Position numbers and translations under genes: made by a program. The notes below the pieces were generated by a model that searched no databases, was not told where the DNA came from, and was given only the letters and a program-made list of their open reading frames with translations. Shown piece by piece: positions 1-8,040 of a stretch of DNA of 64,000 bases. The stretch's first letter is position 1; every line of letters begins with the position of its first letter. The DNA comes from Flavobacterium lacus. GTDB lineage: Bacteria > Bacteroidota > Bacteroidia > Flavobacteriales > Flavobacteriaceae. The stretch spans positions 1-64,000 of the forward strand of contig NZ_QLSV01000005.1 in assembly GCF_003268815.1 (NCBI RefSeq), read 5' to 3'.

Positions 1-2
1 AA

Positions 3-29
3 TCCAATGAATATCTTTGGAATAGTTAA
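3..29 (+). CDS. 3' end of a cassette gene cut by the window start (uncertain)
   Basis: Frame 3 stays open from the window edge to a TAA at 27-29 (SNEYLWNS), followed by about 50 bases before the first attC. This is the right layout for the tail of a cassette gene, but eight codons cannot prove coding. The longer frame starting at base 7 runs straight through the attC and is rejected. Confidence 0.2.
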   Translation, partial: SNEYLWNS

Positions 30-80
30 GGCATCGTGTAATTGCATAATCTTCGTTTTTAGGAAATTCAAAGTTATGCT

Positions 81-212
81 TTTACATAGATGCTTGGCAA
101 AAGTGGCGGTTCAGTGCTCCGCAGACGCATTTGTGGTTAATCAAAGTTTGGTTCTCCGCATAAACATTTGTGGTGAAAATCGCCACCTTCGCCAAGCCCG
201 AAACCGTTAACC
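81..212 (+). repeat. attC site 1 (degenerate left box)
   Basis: The inverted-repeat core GGCAAAAGTGGCG...CGCCACCTTCGCC is intact and the right box is GTTAACC (206-212). The left box is decayed, reading TTTACAT instead of RYYYAAC. It is nearly the same sequence as attC 10, which is decayed in the same box. Confidence 0.75.
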
Positions 213-218
213 ACAACA

Positions 219-545
219 ATGAACTCAGCAAACCGCTCAACCAAAATTGACGATGAAGAGTTCAGAAAAAATGGTTCACTTTTAGTTGATTATTAAAAAA
301 CTTTCGGCAAAAATTTTCACGTTTTTTTTATTTTGAATTTAATGGCAAAACTGAACCATTTTGTCGGAACTTTTGATGCGGACAAAAATCAGGGCGGACA
401 ATTCACTGAACTTATTGATGACTTGGACAAACCAACGAGCGGACAAAACGTTGCGGACAGAAATCCGAGCCGGCCGATTTTTATTAAAAAGCTGACTAAG
501 AAAATAATGAAACAGATTTTTTTCCTACATTTACTTTGGAATTAA
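219..545 (+). pseudogene. Cassette 1: no clear gene, probably decayed
   Basis: The cassette opens GTTAACCAC and closes GTGGTTAAC (perfect 9-base complement), so its limits are sound. Inside, an ATG at 219 opens only 25 codons (to 296). A second frame of 70 codons (333-545, starting with ATG) has a low-complexity tail and no recognisable domain. Neither frame fills the cassette. Fragments of one degraded gene are more likely than two functional small genes. Confidence 0.35.
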
Positions 546-555
546 AAATTGCAGT

Positions 556-689
556 GGTTAACATCGGTTTTGCAAAATTGCGGGGTTCGGGCTGAATTGG
601 AAGTTGGTTTTGTATCATTAAGTTCAGTGTTTAACCGAAAGATTTGGCTTTTTTAGTCCGCAACTTAGCAAAGCCGTGGAACGTTACAA
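556..689 (+). repeat. attC site 2
   Basis: Left box GGTTAAC (556-562), right box GTTACAA (683-689). It belongs to the sequence family shared with sites 4, 8, 9, 14 and 19 (GCGGG...GTTTAACCGAAAG...TTAGTCCGC). Confidence 0.85.
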
Positions 690-709
690 ACAATTTTAAA
701 CCAAACTTT

Positions 710-1136
710 ATGAAAAAAATTTTTTTTTTTATTTTTACTAACAACATTTTTTTCCTGCTCTTCTGACGATTCTGGTACAAATAATTCTTTAATTGTTGGA
801 GAATGGGATTATGTTGAGCGCAATATTAATGGTGTGGATTCTGGTTTTGAAGAGACATGTCAATTTGAAGAGTATCAAATTTACTCAAATAATGGTACTT
901 ATGAGCATATAGAATTTGACAATCCGTCTGGTACATCATGTATTCAAGTTGAATCAACAATAGCAAATTGGTCAATCAACAACAATAATCTAACAATAAC
1001 TTATGGTTTGGGTTCAGTTACTGCTGAAATAGTAGAACTTAATTCTACTACTTTAAAATACAAAATATCAAATCAAGATGTCAATGATGATGATATCGCT
1101 GATATTGTGATTTATACAATGTCTAGAAGAAATTAA
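710..1136 (+). pseudogene. Lipocalin-like lipoprotein with a frameshift in a poly-A/poly-T tract
   Basis: An ATG at 710 is followed by seven A and eleven T. In that frame translation stops after 18 codons. One base fewer in the tract would give MKKFFFLFLLTTFFSC, a signal peptide with lipobox, fused to the downstream frame that stays open to 1136. The mature part (GEWDY near the N-terminus, alternating beta-strand pattern, TLKYKI near the end) resembles the small lipocalin-like lipoproteins of Bacteroidota. Either the tract is a slippage switch, the gene is broken, or the base count is a sequencing error. The only in-frame start downstream of the tract is a GTG at 834, which would lose the export signal. 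It shares cassette 2 with the barrel gene that begins 5 bases later. Confidence 0.6.
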
Positions 1137-1141
1137 ATTAT

Positions 1142-1717
1142 ATGAAAAAATATTTATTACTTCTATTATTTTGTACATCTTTTTCTTTTTCTCAAAAGAA
1201 ATTTGGTGCTTTTACTGGATTAAATTATAACTTTTTGACTAAAGGAAATTATGAAGGTCTAATGTCAGAAAACTCAATTTCGTTTCATATTGGTATACTT
1301 TATCAAATAGATATAAATGAGAAAATTAGTTTTAGACCCAAATTAATGTTTTCTCAACAGGGAGATAGAAAGAAAACAGCCGAAAATTCAATCTTTAATT
1401 TAACAAATTTAGATTACAAATTGAATTATATAAATGTCCCTCTTGATTTTAAATTTGGTAATAAATTTTACTTATTAACAGGTCCACAAATTGGTTATTT
1501 AATTGACACAAAAAAAATGAGTTCAGATTACGGCAACGTTAAATCTGAAATCGACTTGGGCTTAAATTTAGGCTGTGGAATTAATTTTGATCAATATTTT
1601 ATTGAATTAGGTACATATAAAGGATTTTCAAAACTATTTGAATATGAAGATGAATATGGTGAAAAACATTTTTTGACAAACACCTTATTTAGACTTTCTT
1701 TTGGATATAATTTTTAA
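1142..1717 (+). CDS. PorT-like outer membrane beta-barrel protein
   Basis: This 191-residue protein has a cleavable signal peptide (MKKYLLLLLFCTSFSFSQ) and then alternating hydrophobic strands. GAFTGLNYNFL lies near the start, a GPQIGYLIDTK hairpin near residue 115, and a final aromatic strand LFRLSFGYNF, which is the C-terminal signature of outer membrane barrels. Length and pattern fit the eight-stranded PorT/OMP_b-brl_2 family of Bacteroidota. It is the second gene of cassette 2, 5 bases after the frameshifted lipocalin gene, so the two probably shared a transcript. Its precise role in the envelope is unknown. Confidence 0.75.
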   Translation: MKKYLLLLLFCTSFSFSQKKFGAFTGLNYNFLTKGNYEGLMSENSISFHIGILYQIDINEKISFRPKLMFSQQGDRKKTAENSIFNLTNLDYKLNYINVPLDFKFGNKFYLLTGPQIGYLIDTKKMSSDYGNVKSEIDLGLNLGCGINFDQYFIELGTYKGFSKLFEYEDEYGEKHFLTNTLFRLSFGYNF

Positions 1718-1724
1718 AAACTGT

Positions 1725-1862
1725 TTGTAACAGCGGTTTGCTTCAATGGCTACTTCCGGATTTTCCTACGGAAAATCCGCTGCTGAATGGAATGTTTTGT
1801 TATATTTGTAATGGCTTGGTGCTGGTGTAACGCCACTGAGAGCAAGCCGCAGAACGTTGGCA
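1725..1862 (+). repeat. attC site 3
   Basis: Left box TTGTAAC (1725-1731) closes cassette 2, which opens GTTACAAACA (10-base complement TGTTTGTAAC). Right box GTTGGCA (1856-1862) belongs to the next cassette and does not match the left box of this site. The inner sequence differs from the other families and contains TATATTTG at 1801-1808. Confidence 0.8.
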
Positions 1863-1887
1863 ACAAGCTTAAAACAGAACTTTATAA

Positions 1888-2697
1888 ATGAAAGAACACG
1901 GAATTAAAGTTTTATGTGGAATTTTAGCATTCGGAATTTTAATTTCGATTTTTCACATTATTAATGACCAGGGTGGTTCTGGATTAGGAAACGTAATTGA
2001 CACTTTTACGATAACTTCAATAATTCTATTTTTATCAACTTTAATATACATTTTTTCTTCATTTAAGGAAAACATCAAAAAAATTAGTGTTTGGTTTCTA
2101 TTAATTTTAAGTTGTCCATTAGCAGTTATGTCATTGACTCATTTGACAAAAGAATATTCACTAGAACTGACTGAAACGACAACACCAAAAGAGTTTCTTT
2201 ACAATGTAAAAGTTGACCCAAATATTTATAATCGTGATAAATTGAAAATAGAGAAATTGATTGATAGTTTAATAAATTTGAAAACTGTTGAAAGACCAGC
2301 CGAATTAGCTCTAAGATATTTTAACGGACAAAATTATAATGATACAATTGAAAGAGATTGGGCAATTGATTTACCAAAAAATGTTGAGTATCAAGAAATA
2401 ATTATTGACACACTATTTTATTCAAAAAACGGAAAAGATATTATTGCAGGATTGTTAATAAATAAAGTATTTAACGAATACAAAGACTATCCGAAAGGTA
2501 GAATTGAATATGTTGGAAAAGGATTTAAGTTTGACAAGGACGACGACTTTAAACCAATAAAAATGTTGAAATATTCTGTGACAGGACATGACAACTATAA
2601 AACTTGTTCGGAGAGATTAAGATATTATTACTTAAAAAAAATAGGAACTTATGAAAACGAATATAATATGAATGACAATAGATTTTTAAAGCAATAG
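1888..2697 (+). CDS. Unknown membrane protein
   Basis: This 269-residue protein is not recognised. Three hydrophobic segments near residues 10-28, 36-57 and 69-85 suggest a membrane-anchored N-terminus. The soluble remainder is rich in Lys, Asp and Tyr, with a run of charged residues before the TYENEYN tail. It is the only gene of cassette 3, whose start (GTTGGCAA) matches its end (TTGCCAAC). A TATATTTG box inside the upstream attC about 80 bases before the ATG could serve as a promoter, but no -33 element is evident. Confidence 0.7.
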   Translation: MKEHGIKVLCGILAFGILISIFHIINDQGGSGLGNVIDTFTITSIILFLSTLIYIFSSFKENIKKISVWFLLILSCPLAVMSLTHLTKEYSLELTETTTPKEFLYNVKVDPNIYNRDKLKIEKLIDSLINLKTVERPAELALRYFNGQNYNDTIERDWAIDLPKNVEYQEIIIDTLFYSKNGKDIIAGLLINKVFNEYKDYPKGRIEYVGKGFKFDKDDDFKPIKMLKYSVTGHDNYKTCSERLRYYYLKKIGTYENEYNMNDNRFLKQ

Positions 2698-2709
2698 AAG
2701 AAAGCCTAT

Positions 2710-2843
2710 TGCCAACACAGGTTTGCAAGATTGCGGGTTTTGGGCTTAATTTAAAGTTGGTTTTGTATCTTTGAGTTCAGTGTTTAATCGAAAGTTTTGG
2801 GCTTGTTTAGTCCGCAACCTCGCAAAGCCTGAGAACGTTGGCA
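2710..2843 (+). repeat. attC site 4
   Basis: Left box TGCCAAC (2710-2716), right box GTTGGCA (2837-2843). The inner region is almost identical to attC 19, fifteen kilobases away, although the flanking cassettes are unrelated. Confidence 0.85.
2739..2773 (+). promoter_or_regulatory. Candidate promoter inside attC 4
   Basis: TTTG (2739-2742), a 23-base spacer and TATCTTTG (2766-2773) fit the Bacteroidota promoter pattern (TTTG near -33, TAnnTTTG near -7) at the long end of accepted spacing. Transcription would start near 2780, inside the attC, and read the TPR lipoprotein gene at 2887. Identical boxes occur in attC 9 and 19. Confidence 0.4.
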
Positions 2844-2886
2844 TACATTTAAAAAAACCGAAGGAGAAACCAATATCTAAAATAGA

Positions 2887-3537
2887 ATGAAGAAAATATT
2901 ATTTTTAATTATCTTAAGTCAACTAAGTTGCAAATCACAAACAGATTGTCCCGAAGGAATAAATTTACTACCAATGTATGGAGAAGTAAAGAAATGTGAA
3001 CAACAAATTGAATTAGATGATGAATTTATTCTAGAATCAGAAAAACAATTCAAAGACAGAAAAAAAGCATCTGAATACTATGTATCTAAAGGTTGGGAAT
3101 ATTTCTATAAAGATGATAATGATACATCTATGAAACGATTTAATCAGGCTTGGCTTTTAGATAAAACAAATCCACAAGTCTATTGGGGTTTTGGAAACTT
3201 ATTAGGTAGAAAAAACGAATTCGAAAAATCTGTCAAATATTTACAGAAATCAATCGAATTAGAACCAAACAATGCTAAAGTTTACGAATGTATATCAACT
3301 AGTTACGTACAAATATTTTTTAAAACAAAAGATATTAAGTACTTAAACCTAACAATTGAAAACTTAAAAAAAGCAATAAAAATTGAACCGAAAAATGGAA
3401 GAGCATTAGGACAATTAGCAGGTTCATATGCTTATATAATGCAAAAAGATAGCTTAGCAAAATACATAAAAAAAACCGATGAAATAGACCCTAATTTTGT
3501 CAATCCAAAAGTAAGGGAAATCGCAAAAAAGAAATAA
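2887..3537 (+). CDS. TPR-repeat lipoprotein
   Basis: This 216-residue protein begins with a type II signal peptide whose lipobox is LSQLSC. From about residue 60 it carries tetratricopeptide repeats: A..YYVSKGWEYFYKDD, NPQVYWGFGNLLGRKNEFEKSVKY and PNNAKVYECISTSYVQI, ending with EPKNGRALGQLAGSYAY. TPR arrays mediate protein contacts, so a periplasmic or outer-membrane scaffold role is likely; the partner is unknown. It fills cassette 4 alone, and the start ATG lies about 50 bases after the GTTGGCA box. Confidence 0.8.
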   Translation: MKKILFLIILSQLSCKSQTDCPEGINLLPMYGEVKKCEQQIELDDEFILESEKQFKDRKKASEYYVSKGWEYFYKDDNDTSMKRFNQAWLLDKTNPQVYWGFGNLLGRKNEFEKSVKYLQKSIELEPNNAKVYECISTSYVQIFFKTKDIKYLNLTIENLKKAIKIEPKNGRALGQLAGSYAYIMQKDSLAKYIKKTDEIDPNFVNPKVREIAKKK

Positions 3538-3542
3538 ACGCC

Positions 3543-3675
3543 TGCCAACACACGCTACAAACAAGCTGGGCATTTGGCTTAATTTGATGATGATTTTGTA
3601 TTTGAAAAATTAGTCATTAACCGAAAGTTTAGGCTTTCTTAATCCCAGCCTGCTTGTAGCGCCAAAACGTTAGCA
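3543..3675 (+). repeat. attC site 5
   Basis: Left box TGCCAAC (3543-3549) matches the GTTGGCA that opened cassette 4. Right box GTTAGCA (3669-3675). The stem arms are CGCTACAAACAAGCTGGG and CCCAGCCTGCTTGTAGCG. Confidence 0.85.
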
Positions 3676-3683
3676 ACAATTTT

Positions 3684-4355
3684 ATGACAGACCAAGAACT
3701 TGAAATATTATTGACAGAAAGAGTTAAAACGTTTGACTTGAAAAAGACTGCGTTTGACACTCTCGACAAAATACTGTCTGACAACTCAGACGACAAGGAC
3801 TTTTTGTGTGGCTTCGAGCAGAATGAAATTAAACCTGTATTCGACAAATTCGAATATCACATTGACAGACGGCACGGAGGCTCTATCATTCGAACAAGAA
3901 TTGGACTTTATGTTGAAAGCCAAAACTGGCTTGACAATTTAGAACCTATTGGATATTACGAACTCGAAGCAAATCTGAATGGAAAAGTAGTTGATGACTG
4001 GTTTGTAATTGAGAAAGAAAAATACTTGAAAGATCTAGGAATAATTTCGCACTTTCAAAGTATGAATGAAAAATTGCCAATAGAATATTTGAAAAGAAAC
4101 CATATTCAATATGAGTTCGTTTCCTATGTTTCTATGGTCGGGACACTATTTGTGAGTAAACTGTTCGAAGGAACTGGACGATTTATTATAAGAGCAAACA
4201 GTAATTTAGAAACCGTTGAGAGTAAGAATTTTGACCAAGGATATTTAAAGGAAGCAAGGAAGTTTCTCAAAATGACAAGTCTCTATTTAACGACAAACAA
4301 CTTGGTAACATACAACTTGAAAAATGAATTAACCGAAAATAAAAACTGTGGCTAA
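3684..4355 (+). CDS. Unknown cytoplasmic protein, stop codon inside attC 6
   Basis: This 223-residue soluble protein has no signal peptide or membrane segment and no recognised domain. It starts MTDQELEILLTERVK, with a central aromatic-rich part (GYYELEANLNGKVVDDWFV) and a helical C-terminal third. The ATG lies only 15 bases after the GTT that opens cassette 5. The TAA stop (4353-4355) is formed by the GGCTAAC left box of the attC, so gene and recombination site overlap. Confidence 0.7.
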   Translation: MTDQELEILLTERVKTFDLKKTAFDTLDKILSDNSDDKDFLCGFEQNEIKPVFDKFEYHIDRRHGGSIIRTRIGLYVESQNWLDNLEPIGYYELEANLNGKVVDDWFVIEKEKYLKDLGIISHFQSMNEKLPIEYLKRNHIQYEFVSYVSMVGTLFVSKLFEGTGRFIIRANSNLETVESKNFDQGYLKEARKFLKMTSLYLTTNNLVTYNLKNELTENKNCG

Positions 4356-4482
4356 CAGCATATTTATGAAATGGCGGGTTTAGTGCTAAAAAGAAGCTTT
4401 TGTGCATCAAAGAAAGTTAAGTGCTAAAAAGAAACATCGGTTTTCAAAAGCCGCCACTTCATAAATATGCAAAACGTTAGTG
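4350..4482 (+). repeat. attC site 6
   Basis: Left box GGCTAAC (4350-4356), right box GTTAGTG (4476-4482). Outer stem GCATATTTATGAAATGGCGG / CCGCCACTTCATAAATATGC. Confidence 0.85.
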
Positions 4483-4504
4483 GCAATTAAATAAACGACC
4501 CGAA

Positions 4505-5206
4505 ATGATAATAGGTTTGACAACAAAACTTCAATCTGAACTTGACAAAATAAATTCACCAGTCAAACTTCTTACAATTAAGGACACTACAATTAGAATG
4601 AATTTTGACAGTTGGGCATTTGCAGAAATTGACAACCGAAATATTGATGTTTGCTGTTTTGAAGATAGTGAACAAATGCACCTTCAATTAGTGGACAGAG
4701 AAATAATAGCAGGACAAATTACAATAGACAATTTAGCAGAAATCGCTTTCATTATTGACGGTTGGCTTTCAAAAAACAAAACCGTTAGACAACTTAAAGA
4801 CGGAAATAATGAGTTTCGCATTTCAGAAAAGTATTCAAACTTATTGACATTAACTATTGACGAAGTTTTAGAAAAAAGGTGGACAAACGAATATAAAAGT
4901 ATAATTAAAGAACAAACACTTTTTAACGCAGAATTATTTTTAGAATTAAAAAATAAGCTTTCTTATTTATTTCCATTTTTCAGTCACGACAATTTATGGT
5001 TTAGCAATATTCTTGAACTTCCAAATGATAATTTTAAATCACCTATAATTTATTGCAACAAAGACACCTTTGAAATCGGAATAACTTTGGACAACTTACA
5101 AAAAAACAACTCATTTAAAACTAAAAACATAGACGAAGCAGTTCACAAGACATTAGAACTTTTGCCAATAGATTTTGAAAAGACAATAAATCCGTTAAAA
5201 AATTAA
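4505..5206 (+). CDS. Unknown cytoplasmic protein
   Basis: This 233-residue protein lacks export signals. The N-terminal part (ITIDNLAEIAFIIDGWLSKNKTVRQL) looks like a mixed alpha/beta fold. The C-terminal half has a long aromatic stretch (LSYLFPFFSHDNLWFSNIL). It is alone in cassette 6, whose ends GTTAGTGGCAATTAA and TTAACTGCCACTAAC pair almost perfectly over 15 bases. No function can be assigned. Confidence 0.7.
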   Translation: MIIGLTTKLQSELDKINSPVKLLTIKDTTIRMNFDSWAFAEIDNRNIDVCCFEDSEQMHLQLVDREIIAGQITIDNLAEIAFIIDGWLSKNKTVRQLKDGNNEFRISEKYSNLLTLTIDEVLEKRWTNEYKSIIKEQTLFNAELFLELKNKLSYLFPFFSHDNLWFSNILELPNDNFKSPIIYCNKDTFEIGITLDNLQKNNSFKTKNIDEAVHKTLELLPIDFEKTINPLKN

Positions 5207-5210
5207 CTGC

Positions 5211-5337
5211 CACTAACATGGCAAAAGTGGGGCTTTAGTACAAGGCTGAACATTTGTACTTTCTATTAGCTTTTGTACTAAATTTGAACTTTAGTACTTT
5301 CTAAACCCCACCTTCGCCAAGCCCAAAAACGTTAGCT
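5211..5337 (+). repeat. attC site 7
   Basis: Left box CACTAAC (5211-5217), right box GTTAGCT (5331-5337). The core GGCAAAAGTGGGG...CCCCACCTTCGCC is shared with the site 1/10/13 group, but the inner loop is unique, with repeated TTAGTAC/TTGTAC words. Confidence 0.85.
5253..5286 (+). promoter_or_regulatory. Candidate promoter inside attC 7
   Basis: TTTG (5253-5256), 22 bases, TAAATTTG (5279-5286) fit the Bacteroidota promoter pattern and would read the TlpA-like gene 85 bases downstream. This loop sequence is unrelated to that of sites 4, 9 and 19. Confidence 0.35.
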
Positions 5338-5369
5338 ACAATAATAACAAACTAAAGGAGAAATTAAAA

Positions 5370-6032
5370 ATGAAAAAATTATCGTTAATTATAACATCTA
5401 CATTATTAGTATTTTCGTGTAATAATAAAAAAGAAACATATTACCAAGCACCTAATGGGAAAGTTTTTACGGCACAAGAATATCAAGAAGCAAAATTAAA
5501 AATGTCTGAAAGAGGCGAAATAAAAGAAGTGATTTTATCTTCAATCGAAAGAAATGATTCAATAATTAAGTTATTTAATACAACTGTAAAAGAAGAAAAT
5601 CCTTATGCTGAGATAGATAAATTTATAGGGAAAAAATTGCCTTTTGAAAGCCTAATTGACCTAGCGGGAAATAAAATTAATTTAAATTCATTAAATGGAA
5701 AACCAACAATGGTTAACCTTTGGTTCGTAAATTGTAAACCATGTATAGAAGAGATACCTGAACTAAATAGAATTAAGAAAAATTATGGTGATAGAGTTAA
5801 TTTTTTAGCTGTGACATTTAATAGTAAAGAAGTAGTTAATAAGTTTTTATCAAAAAACCAATTTGACTTTAATCATATTATTGACGCTCAAAGTGAAATA
5901 GATAAATTAAATAATAATAGCTATCCATTAAATCTATATTTAGACAAAGATGGAATAATTACATCCTATGAAAGCATGATTAATAATGATAAAAAGAATG
6001 GTGTTAATAAAGAATTAGAAAAATTACTGTAG
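5370..6032 (+). CDS. TlpA-like thioredoxin-fold lipoprotein
   Basis: This 220-residue protein has a type II signal peptide with lipobox LVFSC. A linker of about 70 residues leads to a TlpA/ResA-type thioredoxin domain: FESLIDLAGNKINLNSLNGKP, then the active site NLWFVNCKPCIEEIP with cysteines 122 and 125, and the cis-proline region SYPLNLYLDKDGII. Such proteins reduce or oxidise thiols on the periplasmic side of the membrane. The CKPC redox motif is complete, so it should be active. It is the only gene of cassette 7 (GTTAGCTACA / TGTAGCTAAC ends). An AAAGGAGAAA Shine-Dalgarno-like stretch precedes the ATG. Its TAG stop overlaps attC 8. Confidence 0.85.
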   Translation: MKKLSLIITSTLLVFSCNNKKETYYQAPNGKVFTAQEYQEAKLKMSERGEIKEVILSSIERNDSIIKLFNTTVKEENPYAEIDKFIGKKLPFESLIDLAGNKINLNSLNGKPTMVNLWFVNCKPCIEEIPELNRIKKNYGDRVNFLAVTFNSKEVVNKFLSKNQFDFNHIIDAQSEIDKLNNNSYPLNLYLDKDGIITSYESMINNDKKNGVNKELEKLL

Positions 6033-6164
6033 CTAACAGCAGTTTGCAAAAATGGCGGGTTTTAGGCTTAATTTAAAGTTGGTTTTGTACTTGCAAAGTC
6101 AGTGTTAAACCGAAAGTTTAGGCTTCCTTAATCCGCCACTTCTGCAAGCTGCAAAACGTTATGT
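6031..6164 (+). repeat. attC site 8
   Basis: Left box AGCTAAC (6031-6037), right box GTTATGT (6158-6164). Nearly identical in its inner part to attC 14. Stem arms AGTTTGCAAAAATGGCGG / CCGCCACTTCTGCAAGCT. Confidence 0.85.
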
Positions 6165-6192
6165 GCTATTTTAGGACGACCGACAGCAAACA

Positions 6193-6726
6193 ATGACCGA
6201 CAACAATTTTGACATAAAAATATTAGACCTTCATTGGATAAAGGACGTTGACGACCCGACAGACCTTTATGCTCACGGACACGTCTTTGTAAAAATCGGA
6301 GACGAAGTTATTGCTGACAAAGACAGTTTAGACGTAACAGTAAGTGCGACTGGTTTATATTTAATGCGGACACTTAAAGACAACTATAAAAAGGACGACT
6401 ATGTAAGCCAATTACTTCCTTGTTGCGGACATTTTATAATTGCAGACGATGACAATAATTTTGTAAATATTTGTGGTTGCCCAAGTGGTATTGATTGGAC
6501 AATTATACACACAGACGACAATAAAATCAAACATCTCTCAGACAGCGGACAAGTAGCAATAATTGACAAAGAACAATACAAAAAAATAGTTTTGGAATTC
6601 GCAGACCAAGTTGAGAACTTTTATAAAACGAGTATTCCAAAGACAATTCCAACTGACGATTTTGACAAAAAAGGTTACTTGACGTTTTGGAAAGAATGGA
6701 GAAATTTACGAGACGAATGGAAATAA
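6193..6726 (+). CDS. Unknown acidic protein, first gene of cassette 8
   Basis: This 177-residue acidic, probably cytoplasmic protein has a central QLLPCCGHFIIADDDNNFVN and NICGCPSGIDW, so four cysteines lie close together. The C-terminus is FWKEWRNLRDEWK. The size, acidity and pairing with a second small gene recall immunity-type proteins, but no family is recognised. The next gene starts inside its last codons (ATG 6717, stop 6724-6726), implying translational coupling. Confidence 0.65.
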   Translation: MTDNNFDIKILDLHWIKDVDDPTDLYAHGHVFVKIGDEVIADKDSLDVTVSATGLYLMRTLKDNYKKDDYVSQLLPCCGHFIIADDDNNFVNICGCPSGIDWTIIHTDDNKIKHLSDSGQVAIIDKEQYKKIVLEFADQVENFYKTSIPKTIPTDDFDKKGYLTFWKEWRNLRDEWK

Positions 6727-7058
6727 ATTTGCTACAACCAAGAGAGGATTTTGTTATTGAAACATTTGACGAATTTGAAAAGCGTTATTTGGGTTTTGGA
6801 AAGGAAATTTATTCAAAAATTAAAGAGAATTTACCTGAAATTTTCAATAACCTTGTGTTTTACAAGCGTGTGAATTTTCAATTAGAAGACAGCTATGCTG
6901 AATTCAAAAGCGACCAATTCCCATTTGGTATTCAGCTTGACCCACTATGTGAAGTAATAGTATTATGGAGTGACTGCAAGCATATTGAAATAGGTTATTG
7001 GGCAAAAAATGAATATGAAGATGCAATTAATTATATCAAATCAGAACTACTGAAATGA
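6717..7058 (+). CDS. Unknown small protein, second gene of cassette 8
   Basis: This protein has about 114 residues from the ATG at 6717. Upstream in-frame starts (TTG 6687, ATG 6696) would extend it into the previous gene, and 6717 gives a short 10-base overlap with GGAGA upstream. The sequence reads as a small alpha/beta protein (FDEFEKRYLGFGKEIYSKI, then FQLEDSYAEF and EIGYWAKNEYEDAINYI). No family is recognised. Coupling to the gene before suggests the two products act together. Confidence 0.6.
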   Translation: MEINLLQPREDFVIETFDEFEKRYLGFGKEIYSKIKENLPEIFNNLVFYKRVNFQLEDSYAEFKSDQFPFGIQLDPLCEVIVLWSDCKHIEIGYWAKNEYEDAINYIKSELLK

Positions 7059-7071
7059 AAAGAAAAACAGC

Positions 7072-7204
7072 ACATAGCACAGGTTACGCTATTGCGGGTT
7101 TTGGGCTTAATTTAAAGTTTGTTTTGTATCTTTGATGCTAGTGCAAAACCGAAAGTTTCGGCTTCCTTAGTCCGCAACAGTCGTAAAGCCTGGGAACGTT
7201 GTGT
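7072..7204 (+). repeat. attC site 9 (left box with one mismatch)
   Basis: Left box ACATAGC has G instead of A at the second-last base. Even so, AGCACATAGC pairs with the cassette start GTTATGTGCT except at that base. Right box GTTGTGT (7198-7204). Inner family as in sites 4 and 19. Confidence 0.8.
7100..7134 (+). promoter_or_regulatory. Candidate promoter inside attC 9
   Basis: TTTG (7100-7103), 23 bases, TATCTTTG (7127-7134): the same arrangement as in attC 4 and 19. It would read the LamG-domain gene at 7285. Confidence 0.35.
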
Positions 7205-7284
7205 GTAATGCTAAATAATGACATAAAAGCATTTCAAAAGCAACTAAATGATTAACAACATGTCTAATTAAAAAATATTATTAT

Positions 7285-8031
7285 ATGAAAAAGTTGTATA
7301 AAATAGGATTTGTAATATTAGTATTCATATCTATTCGTTGCGAAAAAACAAATGAAGAAAATGTTGTCCAAAACCTTAACTGTTTACCAACTAATTTACA
7401 AAATGGAGTAGTTGCATTTTATTCTTTTGGAAATGGCTCATTAAACGATTCATCAGGGAATAATTATAATTTGACAAATCCAACGTCAGCAACTTCAGGA
7501 ATAGATAGAGCTGGAAATCCAAATTGTGCATATCAATTTAATCACTCTAATAATGAGTTTTTAAAATATACGGATCCAACTTTTCTAAACAATTTACCTG
7601 CAAACAATCTTTCAGTTTCTTTTTGGTATAAATCTAATAATCAAAATAACATATATGGTTATGGAGTGTTTATTTCTAGAGATGATCAACTTTCTTGTAC
7701 TAATACTTCACGCGGTGAATGGTCGATAGGTTTTTCAAATGGTTTTTTAATTACAAACTTACCAAATGGAGGTTTGTCTAATACCGGAATAGTAAATACA
7801 AATTGGCAACATGTGGTAATATCTTCAAATAACACAAACAATCAAATGTATGTAAATGGCATTCTAGTTTCAAGTGGAATTGGGTCATACAGTTGCCCAA
7901 TTTTGAATCAAGGTGATTTATTTATTGGAAAATTCTATGATGGTTTAATTGATGACATAATAATTTATAACAGAGTTGTAACACCATCCGAAGTTACAGA
8001 ATTATATAATTTAAGTGCTTGTTGTGACTAA
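7285..8031 (+). CDS. LamG/concanavalin-like domain lipoprotein
   Basis: This 248-residue lipoprotein has a lipobox-like FISIRC and then one LamG (laminin G, jelly-roll) domain of about 200 residues. The typical marks are NGVVAFYSFGNGSLNDSSGN near the start, LSVSFWYKS, TNWQHVVISSN, MYVNGILVSSG, LFIGKFYDGLIDDIIIYNR and a PSEVTELYN ending. Surface LamG proteins usually bind carbohydrate or protein ligands. Eight cysteines after the lipidated one may form disulfides. It is the sole gene of cassette 9. The end of that cassette (GCACTACACATAT) only partly matches its start GTTGTGTGTAATGC, which suggests a decayed recombination box. Confidence 0.8.
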   Translation: MKKLYKIGFVILVFISIRCEKTNEENVVQNLNCLPTNLQNGVVAFYSFGNGSLNDSSGNNYNLTNPTSATSGIDRAGNPNCAYQFNHSNNEFLKYTDPTFLNNLPANNLSVSFWYKSNNQNNIYGYGVFISRDDQLSCTNTSRGEWSIGFSNGFLITNLPNGGLSNTGIVNTNWQHVVISSNNTNNQMYVNGILVSSGIGSYSCPILNQGDLFIGKFYDGLIDDIIIYNRVVTPSEVTELYNLSACCD

Positions 8032-8040
8032 AGCACTACA

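Noticed and set aside
7..210. 67-codon frame at the window start
   Set aside because: It runs through the whole of attC 1 including its stem and right box; composition is that of the repeat, not of a gene.
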